A stretch of 64,000 nt of DNA from Hyphomicrobium_A sp964493785 (GTDB lineage Bacteria; Pseudomonadota; Alphaproteobacteria; Rhizobiales; Hyphomicrobiaceae), in assembly GCA_964493785.1 (NCBI GenBank), contig CAZBPM010000001.1, forward strand, positions 62,001 to 126,000, written 5' to 3'. Of the stretch, positions 52,474-61,005 are shown piece after piece. The notes under the pieces were generated by a model that ran no database searches, was not told the origin of the DNA, and was given only the letters and a program-made list of their open reading frames with translations. The translations under genes and the position numbers were made by a program. Each line of letters starts with the position of its first letter. Positions within the stretch are counted from its first letter, which is position 1.

Positions 52474-52553
52474 GTTTCCTATCACGCGCTACGAACAGTA
52501 GGCGCTCGTGACTGAGAGCGGAGTGTGCTTTCGCCTATACGCGAGGAGGCACG

Positions 52554-52832
52554 ATGCACCGCTCAAAGGGCTTCCACGATTATTACGTTCTTCGATTGAT
52601 GACGGGTGCTATCGGCTCAGTTGCCGGTGCATATGCGTACTCGAAGATCGATACAGCGAAGCTTCGGCTCAATGCTGCACGGAACATTTTCGCCCGCGTC
52701 AAGGTGAGCGAACGCGACAGCGCGCGTCTCGCGCGTCCGGCTCTCCTTTGCACGAGCTCGCAGCGTTTAGGTGACGAGGTCATCGCTGCAAACGTCGCTC
52801 AATGGCCGTGCGCACATCGCAGCTCTGCGTGA
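52554..52832 (+). CDS. Hypothetical 92-residue protein
   Basis: A good GAGGAGG site lies six bases before the ATG. The product is basic, with one weakly hydrophobic stretch (LMTGAIGSVAGAYAYS) near the N-terminus, Arg/Ala-rich helices and a Cys in each of two short C-terminal segments. I do not recognise it. The ribosome site and the promoter-like sequence upstream support expression. Confidence 0.45.
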   Translation: MHRSKGFHDYYVLRLMTGAIGSVAGAYAYSKIDTAKLRLNAARNIFARVKVSERDSARLARPALLCTSSQRLGDEVIAANVAQWPCAHRSSA

Positions 52833-52894
52833 TCGCCGATAGTTTTGCGCGCGGCACCATAGTGAACAGGAAATCAGCAACTGAAGGAAAACGA

Positions 52895-53131
52895 ATGGAT
52901 TTATCGCCAGCGATCAGATCAAGCGTTGCTGCTCACAAATTCAGGGTCGGCCAGATGGTCGATTTCGTCCCTTCCAAGACCGGCGTCAGCGCATCTGCGC
53001 GATCGTACAAGGTGCTGAAGGTGCAGCCCTTGGAAGGAGGCGAGCGCCTCTATCGCATCAAGACAATCGCTGAAGCGTTCGAGCGCGTCGCGCGCGAGAG
53101 CGAACTGCGGAGCACGAACGCACCCGTCTGA
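52895..53131 (+). CDS. Conserved small alphaproteobacterial protein
   Basis: The start at 52895 follows AAGGAAAA and gives 78 residues. The centre (KFRVGQMVDFVPS, then SYKVLKVQPLEGGERLYRIKT and EAFERVARESEL) looks like a small SH3-like beta domain with a helical tail. Similar hypothetical proteins are common in rhizobia and relatives. No function is known to me. Confidence 0.65.
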   Translation: MDLSPAIRSSVAAHKFRVGQMVDFVPSKTGVSASARSYKVLKVQPLEGGERLYRIKTIAEAFERVARESELRSTNAPV

Positions 53132-53265
53132 TCCGCTTAGTGCGGTCGAACCAAGAATCTGCAGGCCGACATAGCCGGCTGACGAAATTTCAGCGCTACA
53201 GCGACGGTCACGTCGGCATTCGCCGTGGCCGTCCACAAATCCTATAGAGAACAGCGAGCCCGGTA

Positions 53266-53514
53266 GTGACAACGAAGGCGATGAATACCGAAGGATCTGC
53301 CCTCTCGCACGAGGAAGGCGTCCCGGTGAAAAAGCGCAAGACGATGACGACGCTGATGCCCGACGATTGCCGCTGGCCCATTGGGGACCCGCAATCGGAG
53401 GACTTTCATTTCTGCGGCGAGCGCAAGCGGCCCGGTCATCCGTACTGCGATACGCATGTCCGCAGTGCGAGCACGCCAAGTCGTCCTCGTACGATCACCT
53501 TTAAGGCGACGTGA
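53266..53514 (+). CDS. Minimal GcrA-like protein (C-terminal domain only)
   Basis: The 82-residue product carries the GcrA C-terminal signature CRWPIGDPQSEDFHFCGERK followed by GHPYCDTH. In GcrA this part contacts the housekeeping sigma factor, while DNA binding lies in an N-terminal helix-turn-helix. That N-terminus is missing; a short Lys-rich stretch (KKRKTM) replaces it. It may start at GTG 53266 or ATG 53281. It could modulate GcrA-dependent transcription by competing for RNA polymerase, which is inference. Confidence 0.65.
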   Translation: MTTKAMNTEGSALSHEEGVPVKKRKTMTTLMPDDCRWPIGDPQSEDFHFCGERKRPGHPYCDTHVRSASTPSRPRTITFKAT

Positions 53515-53518
53515 GCTG

Positions 53519-53815
53519 ATGGGTCTGCCGCAGGATTTCTCATACGAAGAGGCTGCCGAGGTCTACACGACCGACGGCAGAGGCATGCGCAAGCGTCCGG
53601 TCGGATACCGGCGTTTTACGAGCAGCGCAGAAGCGATCCGTTTCGCTATTGAGCAGATCCCACCGATCATGCAGCGCGGCACCGTGATGGAGATCGGCGA
53701 CGACCGCTACGAGTTTGCCGATATCCGGGCGCTGTACGAGAACGATCGATATCCCTTGAAGCGGGACGTCGAGGACGAAGGCACAGACCCTTCCAGCGAT
53801 GGGAGCGCGAGCTGA
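53519..53815 (+). CDS. Hypothetical protein following the GcrA-like gene
   Basis: The ATG at 53519 lies four bases after the previous stop. The 98-residue product has a compact alpha/beta pattern (YRRFTSSAEAIRFAIEQIPP, then GTVMEIGDDRYEFADIRALYE) and an acidic, Ser-rich tail. Its stop overlaps the next start (TGATG), so the genes are coupled. I do not know its family. Confidence 0.55.
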   Translation: MGLPQDFSYEEAAEVYTTDGRGMRKRPVGYRRFTSSAEAIRFAIEQIPPIMQRGTVMEIGDDRYEFADIRALYENDRYPLKRDVEDEGTDPSSDGSAS

Positions 53816-54030
53816 TGCGCTATCACCGGGCAAAGGCACTAAGCAAGCCGGAGGCCGATCGGCTGATAGGGCAGCACGTCACGGCTCTGTCTGACGTGGT
53901 TGTCGTCTCGCGAGGCGACCGGTTTTACGACGTGCGCTCGATGACGAATGCCGAAATACAAGCGTTCGTCGCCGATCTGGCGCGTTCGGAATATGCGGAG
54001 CTGGAAGCCGCGGCGATGCTGCCGTGTTAG
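53815..54030 (+). CDS. Hypothetical 71-residue protein
   Basis: It begins at the stop of the preceding gene. It has a helix-beta-helix pattern (ALSKPEADRLIGQHV, VVVVSRGDRFYDVRSM, EIQAFVADLARSEYAELEA). It is coupled by position to the previous gene and may work with it. No function is assigned. Confidence 0.5.
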   Translation: MRYHRAKALSKPEADRLIGQHVTALSDVVVVSRGDRFYDVRSMTNAEIQAFVADLARSEYAELEAAAMLPC

Positions 54031-54238
54031 CGCTCGCTGCATCCATTCCTGGCATCTAAGCCTGCGACGGCGCCCAGCCGTGATAGTGCTCGCGATCTGC
54101 GACGTGGTATGGGCGATACCGGAAGGCCGATGCGCAGCCCTGCTTGAAGCCGTCCACCCGATCATTAGCGCTTTATATAGCGTTGTTGGCCAAGACCTGG
54201 CCTGCACAGACGCCACCGAACGTTGCGCGAGGAATGTG

Positions 54239-54532
54239 ATGACGTCGGAATTTGACCGCTGGTCCCAATGGCTCCGATGCAGCCGGGGCTTTGGCGAACA
54301 ACCAGAAAACAAGCTTCATGCGGTCGCACTGATGGCCTGGATCGCGAGCCATGCCAAAAGCGATGGCGCGACAGTACAATTCGACCAGAACAGCTGGTCG
54401 TCGCTGATCGGCGATGTGGGGCTGACAGCAGACGAGGGCCGGAATGCACTCGATACCCTGATCGCACATGGGTTGGTAACGGCGGTGGGTCAGGAGACGG
54501 CTGACCAATTGGAAGTTCGGGCCGTTCTCTGA
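54239..54532 (+). CDS. Possible winged-helix small protein
   Basis: The ATG at 54239 follows GCGAGGA. The 97-residue product (HAVALMAWIASHAKSDGA, then LIGDVGLTADEGRNALDTLIAHGLV) resembles a winged-helix fold in which the last helix and wing follow a Thr-rich turn. It could be a transcription factor. Confidence is limited because the upstream part of the same frame is open but lacks coding character. Confidence 0.4.
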   Translation: MTSEFDRWSQWLRCSRGFGEQPENKLHAVALMAWIASHAKSDGATVQFDQNSWSSLIGDVGLTADEGRNALDTLIAHGLVTAVGQETADQLEVRAVL

Positions 54533-54621
54533 ACGCCGCGCAGGGATGCCGGGCCTGCAGCACGGAACAATTAGAGCGTGCGGACATTTATGGCTCATGC
54601 TGAAGTTTTAAGGGCGTGCCA

Positions 54622-54855
54622 ATGATCCGCACCAATCTCCTCGCAATTTTACTCGTCTTCGCCACGTCGGCTTGGGCTCAAGAAGCCCCTGCGCCTGCTG
54701 AGGGTCCGGGCGAGCCCATATCGCTGCTGATGTTCTCGACGCTCGGCATCGTACTGCTGGTGGCCGTCGCGCTGTTTCTCTGGTTTCTGCGCAAGCGCTC
54801 GAACCGCGCGGCAGCCGAGCGCGTGCTCAACCCAAATGACCCATCGAACCGTTAG
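54622..54855 (+). CDS. Small secreted/membrane-anchored protein
   Basis: AAGGG precedes the ATG at 54622. The 77-residue product has a signal peptide (LLAILLVFATSAWA), a Pro/Glu-rich stretch, one membrane helix (LLMFSTLGIVLLVAVALFLWFL) and a basic tail (RKRSNRAAAERVL). The topology is a short periplasmic region and a single helix. Function unknown. Confidence 0.6.
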   Translation: MIRTNLLAILLVFATSAWAQEAPAPAEGPGEPISLLMFSTLGIVLLVAVALFLWFLRKRSNRAAAERVLNPNDPSNR

Positions 54856-54894
54856 GTTCGGCGTCGTAGGCGATCGGCGACCGGTTGGCGATGG

Positions 54895-56298
54895 TCAGCA
54901 ATAGACGATCGTTGCCGCCAGGCCGCCAATCGACGTTTCTTTGTATTTCGACTGCATATCGTGGCCCGTCTGGCGCATCGTTTCGATGACGGCATCCAGC
55001 GAGACAATGTGCTCGCCGTCAGATGCCATGGCGAGCCGCGCGGCGTTGATGGCTTTCATCGCTCCCATGCTGTTGCGCTCGATGCAGGGAACCTGGACGA
55101 GACCGCCGATCGGATCGCAGGTCATGCCCAGATTGTGCTCCATGCCGATCTCGGCGGCGTTTTCGATCTGCGCGTTAGTCGCGCCGAGCACTGCTGCGAG
55201 CCCGGCGGCAGCCATCGAGCAAGAAACTCCAATCTCTCCCTGGCAACCCATCTCGGCGGCCGAGATCGAGGCATTCTTCTTGTAGAGCATGCCGACGCCC
55301 GCGGCGGTGAGAAGGAAAGTCAAAACGTGCCCTTCTCGCTGCTCCGTCGTGAGGCTGGCATCCATTAGTCTTGTCACATAGCCAAGCACGCCCGGGATTA
55401 CGCCGGCTGAGCCGTTGGTGGGCGCAGTGACGACACGTCCCCCGCTTGCGTTCTCCTCGTTGACGGCGATTGCGAAGGCGCTGACGGTGTCCATTGTACC
55501 GAAGTCGGCTGCGAGTTTGCCGTTTCGCTCGCATGCTTTGCGATAGAGCTTGGGTGCGCGACGGCGCACGCGCAGGGCTCCAGGGAGATACTCCTCGGTG
55601 CTGTTCAGACCACGGTCGATGGACATCTGCATCGTCTCCCACACCTTGAGCAGCCGTGCCCGCGTGGCGTCTGCGCTCTGATAGGCGAGCTCATTGCGGA
55701 AGATCAGTTCGGCGATCGTCAGTTTGTGCGTCGTGCACTGTTCGAGCAACTCGGCCGCGCTCGCGAAGGGATAGCGCACGGGCCGCAACTCGACCTCCGC
55801 GTCCTCCGCCGACTTGGTGGCTATCGCCGCGCGATCGAGGATGGCGCCGCCGCCGATTGAAAAGTAGGCGTTGCGATAGAGTTCTTCCCCCGCGATGTCG
55901 AACGCCGCGAGCGACATGCCGTTCGGGTGCTCGATCAGAAATTGATCCTTCTGAAAGACGAGATCGTGCGAGGGATCGAATGCGATGCACGGACCGTCCG
56001 GAAGCTGCAGTGTCTTGGCCTCCCGAACGCGCGCTACCCGATGCTTGATCAGTTCCGGGTCGACATCCTCAGGCACCTCCCCGAGCAATCCGCCGATGAT
56101 CGCGAGGTCAGTGGCGTGGCCTATGCCGGTCAATGCGAGCGATCCATAGAGGCGCGCCTCGATACGGTGCACCGCGTGCATAGCATGGCGAGACTTGAGC
56201 TCGGCCAGGAACATGTTCGCTGCCGTCATCGGTCCTACGGTGTGCGAACTCGATGGCCCAATGCCAATGCGAAAGACTTCAAAGACGCTGTAGTTCAT
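54895..56298 (-). CDS. sdaA: L-serine ammonia-lyase (iron-sulfur type)
   Basis: The 467-residue protein matches single-chain L-serine dehydratases, which turn serine into pyruvate and ammonia with a 4Fe-4S cluster. It begins VFEVFRIGIGPSSSHTVGPM (the SSSHT signature). Its C-terminal domain has GCQGEIGVSCSMAAAG and MTCDPIGGLVQVPCIERN with the likely cluster cysteines. It is encoded opposite to its neighbours, and the 235 bases between its start and the SRPBCC gene hold no evident gene. Confidence 0.9.
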   Translation of the reverse strand: MNYSVFEVFRIGIGPSSSHTVGPMTAANMFLAELKSRHAMHAVHRIEARLYGSLALTGIGHATDLAIIGGLLGEVPEDVDPELIKHRVARVREAKTLQLPDGPCIAFDPSHDLVFQKDQFLIEHPNGMSLAAFDIAGEELYRNAYFSIGGGAILDRAAIATKSAEDAEVELRPVRYPFASAAELLEQCTTHKLTIAELIFRNELAYQSADATRARLLKVWETMQMSIDRGLNSTEEYLPGALRVRRRAPKLYRKACERNGKLAADFGTMDTVSAFAIAVNEENASGGRVVTAPTNGSAGVIPGVLGYVTRLMDASLTTEQREGHVLTFLLTAAGVGMLYKKNASISAAEMGCQGEIGVSCSMAAAGLAAVLGATNAQIENAAEIGMEHNLGMTCDPIGGLVQVPCIERNSMGAMKAINAARLAMASDGEHIVSLDAVIETMRQTGHDMQSKYKETSIGGLAATIVYC

Positions 56299-56533
56299 TC
56301 GAGTGAGCCGGCTCCATTACGGGGTCTCGCTGATTGTTCGCGGATTGCTTCCTGGCTCTCACGTGCGCGCAAAGAAAGCCCCAACATCGGCAGTGGCCGA
56401 ACGATTTTGCGTCGCAGCATTTGACGTGGATTTTTCGCTTTTTGCCACAGCAACTCTCGCTTGACAGTTTGTCTGCGCGCGCTGACCTTGGGCTGTCAAG
56501 TCACTTGAATTTTCTGCAACATCGGGAGCGATC

Positions 56534-56971
56534 ATGCGCGTCGACGTCAGCATTCCACTGTCATTTACCCCTGCTGAAGTGTGGAGCTATGCAGGTGGAT
56601 TCAACCTTTTGCCGGCAATCAGCACCGGTTGTGTAGGGAGCGCTCTGGAGGACGGCGGGCGCGTGCGGGTCCTCACCAATATCGACGGATCCATCCTGTG
56701 GGAAAGGATGCTCAGTTTCAGCGATGAGGACAGAAGCCTGTCGTACCTGATTACCGACAGCAAGAATTTCTCTGCGGCCTATGACGTCGGTTACGTGGGG
56801 TTCGTGAAAGTCGTCACGGACGGCGGAACCGGCACAATCTTCCAGTATTCCGGCGATTTTGAGCCGACGCCGGGCACCAGTGCCGAGGCGGCTAAGGCGG
56901 CTGTCGAGCGCTTCGCGAATGATTGCGTGAAAGGAATTGCGCGTGCGCTCGAGCGCCGCGAAGACCGCTGA
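56534..56971 (+). CDS. SRPBCC-family protein (polyketide cyclase-like)
   Basis: The 145-residue product has a START/SRPBCC fold pattern: an N-terminal strand MRVDVSIPLSFTPAEVWSYAG, LPAISTGCVGSALEDGGRVR, a central ISYL-type strand (SLSYLITDS) and a C-terminal helix (VERFANDCVKGIARALER). Such proteins bind hydrophobic ligands or act in cyclase and hydratase reactions. It is followed by a perfect terminator hairpin. Its link to the monooxygenase cluster downstream is unclear. Confidence 0.75.
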   Translation: MRVDVSIPLSFTPAEVWSYAGGFNLLPAISTGCVGSALEDGGRVRVLTNIDGSILWERMLSFSDEDRSLSYLITDSKNFSAAYDVGYVGFVKVVTDGGTGTIFQYSGDFEPTPGTSAEAAKAAVERFANDCVKGIARALERREDR

Positions 56972-56976
56972 GCTTG

Positions 56977-57001
56977 GAGAGCCGGACTTTGTCCGGCTCT
57001 C
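56977..57001 (+). terminator. Perfect 11-bp terminator hairpin
   Basis: GAGAGCCGGAC pairs with GTCCGGCTCTC across a TTT loop, five bases after the SRPBCC stop. It separates this gene from the sigma-54-like promoter and the monooxygenase operon. No long T-run follows. Confidence 0.75.
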
Positions 57002-57200
57002 ATTGTTCGCCCTCGTTTGGCGGGGCTTTGATGCACCAAAAATATGCAAACAGCGGGACGAATGATGAGCATCCGAAAGTAATTCAGGCAACTTTTAGAA
57101 ATCTCCGGTAATTTCATTCAAGACACTTGACTACTAAATGGCCCCACTTGAGTATGTCGTTGCGGGCGGTTGCGGACTTTCCGCCTCTCCCGGAGGAGCG

Positions 57201-57216
57201 TGGCATGGATTGTGCT
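57201..57216 (+). promoter_or_regulatory. Sigma-54 (-24/-12) promoter candidate for the monooxygenase operon
   Basis: TGGCATGGATTGTGCT matches TGGCACRNNNNTTGCW at the invariant GG (-24) and GC (-12) and in all but two positions. It lies 157 bp before the alpha-subunit ATG in a 400-bp gap. Toluene-type monooxygenase operons are often under sigma-54 control with an XylR/TbuT-class activator; no such activator gene is in this window. Confidence 0.6.
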
Positions 57217-57372
57217 GTGCACAAAAACATGGGGCGCTCCGGCTAAATCCAGTCGCTGGTTTTGCCCGGTCGGATCCTGCTTCCGGCCAGCAGGCCGATG
57301 CGAGCGCACGCAACGAGTGCCGCGCCGGGCGCAGCGCACGTGGCGCGCTCGCGAAAAAGGAGGGTCTTGACG

Positions 57373-58869
57373 ATGGGAATGCTGGCTACTCGAGATTGGT
57401 ACGACATCGGGCGTCAGACCAACTGGACGCCGAAGTACGTTTCCGAAGCTGAAATTTTCCCGCCCGACTTCAGCGACCCTTATGGGGTGAGCATGGACCT
57501 GTGGGAGGAATTCGACGAACCCTACAAGGTCACCTATCGCGACTATGTGCAGACACAGCGCGAGAAGGACGTCGGCGCCTACTCGGTGAAGTCGGCGACC
57601 TCGCGCTCAGAATTCTACCGTAAGGCCGAGCCCGGATGGAAAGCCATCCTGCAGCTGCACTTCGGTGCCGTTCCCTTCGTCGAGTACGGTTCCATCTCCG
57701 CCTTCGCCCGGATGACGCGCTTCGGCAAGGCGCCCGGCATGCGCAACATGGCCACGTTCGGCAGCCTCGACGAGACGCGGCACACGCAGATCCAGATGTA
57801 CTTCGGCTACGAGTTCATCGGCGAGCACCGCGCCTTCGACTGGGTGCAGAAGGCGCCAAACACCGACAACTGGGTGATCATCAGCGAGCGGCACTGCTTC
57901 GACGACGTCGAGCACACGCGCGATTCCGTCAGCTCCGCGATCATGACCAACTTCGCCTTCGAGCAAGGTTTCACCAACCTGCAGTTCATCGCTCTTTCCG
58001 CCGATGCAAAGAAGTATGGCGACTACAGCTTCTCCGCCATGCTGCAGTCGGTGCAGTCGGACGAGGCGCGCCACTCGCAGATCGGCGAGCCGCTCATCGA
58101 GATCATGATGAAGGCCGGGCGCAAGGAGGAGGCGCAGCGTCTCGTCGACATCTCCTTCTGGCGCGTATGGAAGCAGTTCTCCGCCCTCAGTGGCGTCTCG
58201 ATCGACTACTACACGCCGCTCGACCGGCGCGAGCACTCGTTCAAGGAGTTTATCGAGAGCTTCGTGTGCACGCAGTTCCTGCGGAACCTCAACGCTCTCG
58301 GCCTCGACAAGCCCTGGTACTGGGACGACTACTTCTTGCCCGACGTGGCCACCTACCATCACGCCCAGCAGCTCGGCATGTACCTCTATCGCGCTACGCA
58401 GTGGTGGGATGCTGTGGCGGCTTTGTCGCCGCGCGAGCGCGACTGGCTGGAAAAGAAGTATCCGGGCTGGAACGATACCTACGGCCAAGTGTGGGACGTC
58501 ATCATCGACAACATTCTTTCGGGCCGCAAGGAACGTACCGAGCCGACTTTGCTGCCGATGCTCTGCAACATGACGGGGCTGGAGCTGAGCGGCGTCGGCG
58601 GCAAAAATTGGAAGATGAAGGACTACCAGCTCGACCTCGACGGCCGCCGCTATCATTTCGGTTCGCCTGTCGACAAGTGGATCTTCGAGATCGAGCCCGA
58701 ACGCTACAAGGGTCATCTCAGCTTCATCGACCGTTTCGTGGCGGGGCTAATGCCTGCCGGTCCGGATGGGCCCTACGAGTACATGAGCATGCCCGTGTCG
58801 GATCGGGGTGTGTGCGGCGACAATTACGCCTGGGCTGAAGGCTATCGAGGGCGCGAGGCGGCCGAATGA
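57373..58869 (+). CDS. Soluble diiron monooxygenase, hydroxylase alpha subunit (TmoA-like)
   Basis: The 498-residue product aligns along its length with toluene-4-monooxygenase alpha subunits (opening RDWYDIGRQTNWTPKYVSE, then DEPYKVTYRDYV). Diiron ligands are visible: Glu in FVEYGSISA, E and H in LDETRHTQ, Glu in FAFEQGFTN, and E and H in SDEARHSQ. The ATG at 57373 follows AAGGAGG. It uses O2 and electrons to hydroxylate an aromatic or alkene substrate; which one cannot be read from the sequence. It starts the cluster in the order alpha, gamma, Rieske, effector, beta. Confidence 0.92.
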   Translation: MGMLATRDWYDIGRQTNWTPKYVSEAEIFPPDFSDPYGVSMDLWEEFDEPYKVTYRDYVQTQREKDVGAYSVKSATSRSEFYRKAEPGWKAILQLHFGAVPFVEYGSISAFARMTRFGKAPGMRNMATFGSLDETRHTQIQMYFGYEFIGEHRAFDWVQKAPNTDNWVIISERHCFDDVEHTRDSVSSAIMTNFAFEQGFTNLQFIALSADAKKYGDYSFSAMLQSVQSDEARHSQIGEPLIEIMMKAGRKEEAQRLVDISFWRVWKQFSALSGVSIDYYTPLDRREHSFKEFIESFVCTQFLRNLNALGLDKPWYWDDYFLPDVATYHHAQQLGMYLYRATQWWDAVAALSPRERDWLEKKYPGWNDTYGQVWDVIIDNILSGRKERTEPTLLPMLCNMTGLELSGVGGKNWKMKDYQLDLDGRRYHFGSPVDKWIFEIEPERYKGHLSFIDRFVAGLMPAGPDGPYEYMSMPVSDRGVCGDNYAWAEGYRGREAAE

Positions 58870-58931
58870 TCTGGCGTCTCTTCCGCTCCAAGCAAACGCC
58901 GCAAGAACCCCTGAAGCACAAGGAGGTGCAG

Positions 58932-59195
58932 ATGTCCGAGCTGTTTCCGCTCGTGGTCTATTTCCAAGGTGATTACGGCATGAAGCTGCTGATGGTCGAC
59001 CCGCAGGTGACGATCGGCAAGGTGGCAGAGTTGGCCAAAGACGCGCTCGTCGGCGTCGTGGTCAAACCGCTTCCTGAGGGCACCAGGCTGGCCGTTCACC
59101 GCCACGGGGAAAAGGACGTGCTCGACAATTCCATGAAGGTCGCCGACGCGGGGTTCATCAAGATGGAGGCGCTCGACATCCTGCACGCTGCCTGA
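58932..59195 (+). CDS. Monooxygenase hydroxylase gamma subunit (TmoB-like)
   Basis: The ATG at 58932 has a strong AAGGAGG site and gives 87 residues, the size of TmoB. The pattern LFPLVVYFQGDYGMKLLMVD, then VGVVVKPLPEGTRLAVHRHG and DAGFIKMEALDIL, fits the ubiquitin-like gamma subunit. An upstream in-frame ATG at 58866 overlapping the alpha stop is less likely. It forms part of the hydroxylase complex. Confidence 0.85.
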   Translation: MSELFPLVVYFQGDYGMKLLMVDPQVTIGKVAELAKDALVGVVVKPLPEGTRLAVHRHGEKDVLDNSMKVADAGFIKMEALDILHAA

Positions 59196-59230
59196 GTGCG
59201 GCGTCGAAGGGAGAACACGAGCGGAGTTCG

Positions 59231-59551
59231 ATGATGGCATTTCAACGTGTGTGTTCGGCAGATGAAGTGTGGGAGGGGGAGATGCAGGCCTTTCCGGTTG
59301 CCGGCAAGCAGGTCCTCATCGTCAACGGAGCGGGTGGACTACTGCGGGCTTTCGACGGGGTGTGTCCGCACCAGGAGTACCCGCTCGCCAACGGTGAGCT
59401 CGAGGGCAACATCCTCACCTGCTCCATGCATCTCTGGCAGTTCGACATCGCTTCCGGCGATGGCGTCAATCCCACCGGCTGCAAGCTGAAAGTCTATCCG
59501 GTGAAAGTCGAGGATGGAGACATCCTTGTCGATCTCGACTGTGCGGCGTGA
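59231..59551 (+). CDS. Rieske ferredoxin component (TmoC-like)
   Basis: The 106-residue soluble ferredoxin has the Rieske motif CPHQEYPLANG and CSMHLWQFD (C-x-H, C-x2-H). It carries electrons from a reductase to the hydroxylase. Two starts are possible (59231 and 59234). It follows the gamma subunit in the standard TMO gene order. Confidence 0.9.
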   Translation: MMAFQRVCSADEVWEGEMQAFPVAGKQVLIVNGAGGLLRAFDGVCPHQEYPLANGELEGNILTCSMHLWQFDIASGDGVNPTGCKLKVYPVKVEDGDILVDLDCAA

Positions 59552-59608
59552 AGTGGTGCCTTCACCCGGAATCGGAATCTCGGTGCACCAAGCGAAAGGG
59601 CTGACGGC

Positions 59609-59917
59609 ATGAATGTCGAAGACAAGAGCGCCAATGACTTCGTCGGCCCGATCGTGACTCGGGGGGAGTTGTCGGACGCGGTGCTCGAGGCGGTGGCCAT
59701 CGACAACGAAGGGCGCGAGCGCCGCACCGAGGAGACCTCGTCTTATGTGCGTATCGAGGTGCGTGGCGAATGCATCGTCAACTTCGCCACTGTTTCGGAA
59801 GTACTCGGTCGCAAGTTCACCTTCGGTGAGCTCGAGCGCAACATGCCTGGTTTCGCAGGATTCATCCGCACGGACCAGGACAGAGTTCGCTTCGTCTCAA
59901 GCAAGCGGAACCGTTGA
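59609..59917 (+). CDS. Monooxygenase effector/coupling protein (TmoD-like)
   Basis: The 102-residue product matches the MmoB/TmoD family of small regulatory proteins (VGPIVTRGELSDAVLEAVA, then SSYVRIEVRGECIVNFATVS). It binds the hydroxylase and tunes oxygen activation. Its place between the Rieske protein and the beta subunit is as in tmoABCDE. Confidence 0.88.
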   Translation: MNVEDKSANDFVGPIVTRGELSDAVLEAVAIDNEGRERRTEETSSYVRIEVRGECIVNFATVSEVLGRKFTFGELERNMPGFAGFIRTDQDRVRFVSSKRNR

Positions 59918-59947
59918 TCCTCATTCTCATCGCAGGGGCTGGCTAGC

Positions 59948-60946
59948 ATGAATACCGACAAGCATCACCGGCCAGGTTTGAAGACCTGGAGCGCACTCAT
60001 GGGCACCCGCAAGCGGCCCAGCGAGTACGAGGTCGTCAGCTACAAGCTGCACTACCGCACCCGCAATGCCCAGGCGCCATATGAGCAGTCACCGAACCTG
60101 CGAATGAACGAGTGGTACCGCAAGCACGTCTTCAATAGCCCTCTGCAGCATCCCGACTGGGACGCGTTCCGCGATCCCGATGAAATCACCTACCGCGCCT
60201 ATTGCACGATGCAGGATGGCCAGGAGCAGTACGTAGACGGTCTACTCAGCGCGCACGATTCCGACAAGCATGACGCCAGCCTGCCGGCCGCTTGGGTCGA
60301 TGTTCTGGCCAAGCTCTATACTCCAGCGCGCTATCTGCACACGGCAGGCCAGATGGCCTCCGCTTACCTCGTGCAGACCGCGCCCGCCAGCACCATCACC
60401 AATTGCGCGGTGTTTCAGGAGGCCGACTGCTATCGCTGGCTGTCGCGTGTCGCCTACCGCACGCGCGAGCTTGCCAACACGTACCCCGACAAAGGGTTCG
60501 CAGCCAACGAGCGTCGCTACTGGGAGGAGCTTCCCGAGTGGCAAGGCTACCGCGAGCTGTTCGAAAAGGTGCTGGCTGCCTACGATTGGGGCGAGTGCTT
60601 CGTAGCGCTCGATGTCGTCGCCCTCCCCGCCGTCGATTTCGGCATGGTGCAGTCGCTCAAGACGGCAGCACGCGGCACCGGCGACACGCTTACCGCACTG
60701 CTCTGTGACAACCAGGCTCGCGACTACCAGCGCGCCCGGCGCTGGACCACCGCTCTCGTCAAGCAGGCCCTCGACGTGAAGACGAACGAGGATGTGATCT
60801 CTGACTGGGTGGCCAAGTGGAACCCGCTCGCAGAGCGTGCCATCGAGGCGTACTGCGCGGGGCTGCCGGGTGGCGATGAGCTTGCGGCGAAAGGCAAGGC
60901 TTCGCTGACTGCCTTCCACAAGGAACTCGGAATCGCAAAGGACTAA
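59948..60946 (+). CDS. Hydroxylase beta subunit (TmoE-like)
   Basis: The 332-residue protein has the beta-subunit pattern (TWSALMGTRKRPSEYEVVSY near the start, LYTPARYLHTAGQMASAYL, FVALDVVALPAVDF) of multicomponent monooxygenases. Beta subunits share the alpha fold but lack the metal ligands. In toluene systems a flavin-iron-sulfur reductase gene would follow; here a Rid-family gene follows after about 60 bp. Confidence 0.88.
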   Translation: MNTDKHHRPGLKTWSALMGTRKRPSEYEVVSYKLHYRTRNAQAPYEQSPNLRMNEWYRKHVFNSPLQHPDWDAFRDPDEITYRAYCTMQDGQEQYVDGLLSAHDSDKHDASLPAAWVDVLAKLYTPARYLHTAGQMASAYLVQTAPASTITNCAVFQEADCYRWLSRVAYRTRELANTYPDKGFAANERRYWEELPEWQGYRELFEKVLAAYDWGECFVALDVVALPAVDFGMVQSLKTAARGTGDTLTALLCDNQARDYQRARRWTTALVKQALDVKTNEDVISDWVAKWNPLAERAIEAYCAGLPGGDELAAKGKASLTAFHKELGIAKD

Positions 60947-61005
60947 GTGCTCGCGATAGCGCCGAGGGCCTCAATCGCTCGGCGAAGATGGATCAGGTGG
61001 AACAC

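Noticed and set aside
57607..58838. Two long open frames (369 and 400 residues) inside the monooxygenase alpha gene
   Set aside because: Both are shadows of the well-supported alpha subunit and show biased composition.
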